A stretch of DNA of 64,000 nucleotides, taken from positions 1 through 64,000 of the forward strand of contig NZ_QJRY01000001.1 in assembly GCF_003205195.1 (NCBI RefSeq), written 5' to 3'. Position numbers and translations under genes: made by a program. Origin of the DNA: Peteryoungia wuzhouensis. GTDB lineage: Bacteria > Pseudomonadota > Alphaproteobacteria > Rhizobiales > Rhizobiaceae. A model generated the notes under the pieces. It searched no databases. It worked only from the letters and a program-made list of their open reading frames with translations, and was not told the origin of the DNA. Position 1 is the stretch's first letter. Every line of letters begins with the position of its first letter. Below, one piece after another: positions 63,371-64,000 of the stretch.

Positions 63371-64000
63371 TCAGAATTCTTCCCAGCTATCGCCCTGCTT
63401 AGAGCCGCCACCCATGCCGAGCGCGCCTGCAACCTTTTTCATCATACGGCGGGCCGGGGAGGCGACGGGCTGATGGTCGGTGGAGGCCGTGACCGGGGCG
63501 CGCGGGCCATCGTGTCCGGCATTGCCGAGCTGGAACTGCGAAATCAGCTGACGCAGTCGGTCGGCTTCGGTGGCGAGCGAGGCAGAGGCTGCGGTTGCCT
63601 GTTCGACCATGGCAGCGTTCTGTTGCGTCGTCTGGTCCATCTGGTTGACCGCCGTGTTGACTTCCGACAGGCCGACCGACTGTTCGCGGGCCGAAGTCGC
63701 GATCGCGTCCAGCTGGCCGTTGATGGAAATCACGTGCTCGCCGATCACCTTCAAGGCTTCGCCGGTCGCGGTCACCAGCTTGACGCCGCTTTCGACCTCT
63801 TCCGCCGACTTGCTGATCAGGCCCTTGATCTCCTTCGCCGCCTGGGCGGAGCGCTGGGCGAGTTCGCGGACTTCCTGGGCGACAACCGCAAAGCCCTTGC
63901 CGGCTTCACCAGCGCGTGCGGCTTCGACACCGGCATTGAGCGCCAGAAGATTGGTCTGGAAGGCAATTTCGTCGATCACGCCGATGATGTTGGAGATCTG
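63371..64000 (-). CDS. Methyl-accepting chemotaxis protein, C-terminal part
   Basis: The last 210 residues of a chemoreceptor whose 5' end lies beyond the window. The highly conserved hairpin tip segment ([33 protein letters not shown]) contacts CheA and CheW. The methylation helix follows ([30 protein letters not shown]). The tail ends DSWEEF, a WxxF pentapeptide of the type that tethers CheR and CheB. The sensory domain is not visible. Confidence 0.95.
   Translation of the reverse strand, partial: QISNIIGVIDEIAFQTNLLALNAGVEAARAGEAGKGFAVVAQEVRELAQRSAQAAKEIKGLISKSAEEVESGVKLVTATGEALKVIGEHVISINGQLDAIATSAREQSVGLSEVNTAVNQMDQTTQQNAAMVEQATAASASLATEADRLRQLISQFQLGNAGHDGPRAPVTASTDHQPVASPARRMMKKVAGALGMGGGSKQGDSWEEF

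Overview
The window looks like chromosomal DNA of a Rhizobiaceae alphaproteobacterium (Rhizobium/Agrobacterium type). The pointers are high GC content, RopA-type Porin_2 outer membrane proteins, a rhizobial intergenic palindromic repeat with paired hairpins, a sensor kinase resembling the PleC/DivJ family, clustered GANTC (CcrM) sites, and many small Rhizobiaceae-type hypothetical genes. No plasmid or prophage backbone is visible. Genes are dense and mostly short operons separated by GC-rich hairpins.

Layout. 1-2361: a two-gene AAA+ ATPase / subtilisin-like (S8) protease module. The protease stops before its catalytic serine, next to sequence that looks like an insertion-sequence terminus. 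2750-6889: dapA, a divergent soluble lytic transglycosylase, and an alpha/beta hydrolase. 6989-9890: two RopA porins pointing away from each other around tRNA-Ser(GCU), with identical 208-bp 5' ends forming an inverted repeat; the intervening DNA holds a dense GANTC cluster. 10189-11118: a lone tyrosine recombinase. 11297-22104: housekeeping and accessory genes (FAD reductase, two PilZ-like proteins, a HisC-like aminotransferase, AMP nucleosidase, nitroreductase, GNAT, OsmC, and a YqjI-like PadR regulator with a DUF2218 gene). 22304-26788: TMEM43 protein, an SDR, and a DGPF/YciI pair with its ECF sigma factor. 26789-35271: a polyamine-type aminotransferase divergent from a glutamine-synthetase-like ligase, then an oppABC-DF oligopeptide ABC transporter. 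35331-41382: lipid kinase-like protein, MFS pump, an oxidoreductase flanked by two HxlR regulators, an L,D-transpeptidase lipoprotein, and VapBC. 41554-44445: ETF-ubiquinone oxidoreductase divergent from a 3-hydroxyisobutyrate dehydrogenase-like gene, with a perfect 16-bp palindrome between them. 44457-51143: an atypical SDR, a YegD-like Hsp70, HigBA, a divergent uracil-DNA glycosylase, and several small hypothetical genes. 51235-64000: a winged-helix-like regulator, MFS and DMT transporters, pepN, a PAS sensor kinase, a HAF-repeat autotransporter, and the 3' end of a methyl-accepting chemotaxis protein.

Functional links. The ECF sigma factor and two DGPF proteins form the arrangement known for ECF42-type sigma factors. 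The aminotransferase/ligase pair fits putrescine or related amine use and sits beside peptide import. ETF-QO and the 3-hydroxyisobutyrate dehydrogenase-like enzyme fit branched-chain amino acid or acyl-CoA oxidation under one regulator. The best candidates for unusual biology are the AAA+/S8 module beside dapA and the inverted porin locus with its methylation-site cluster.
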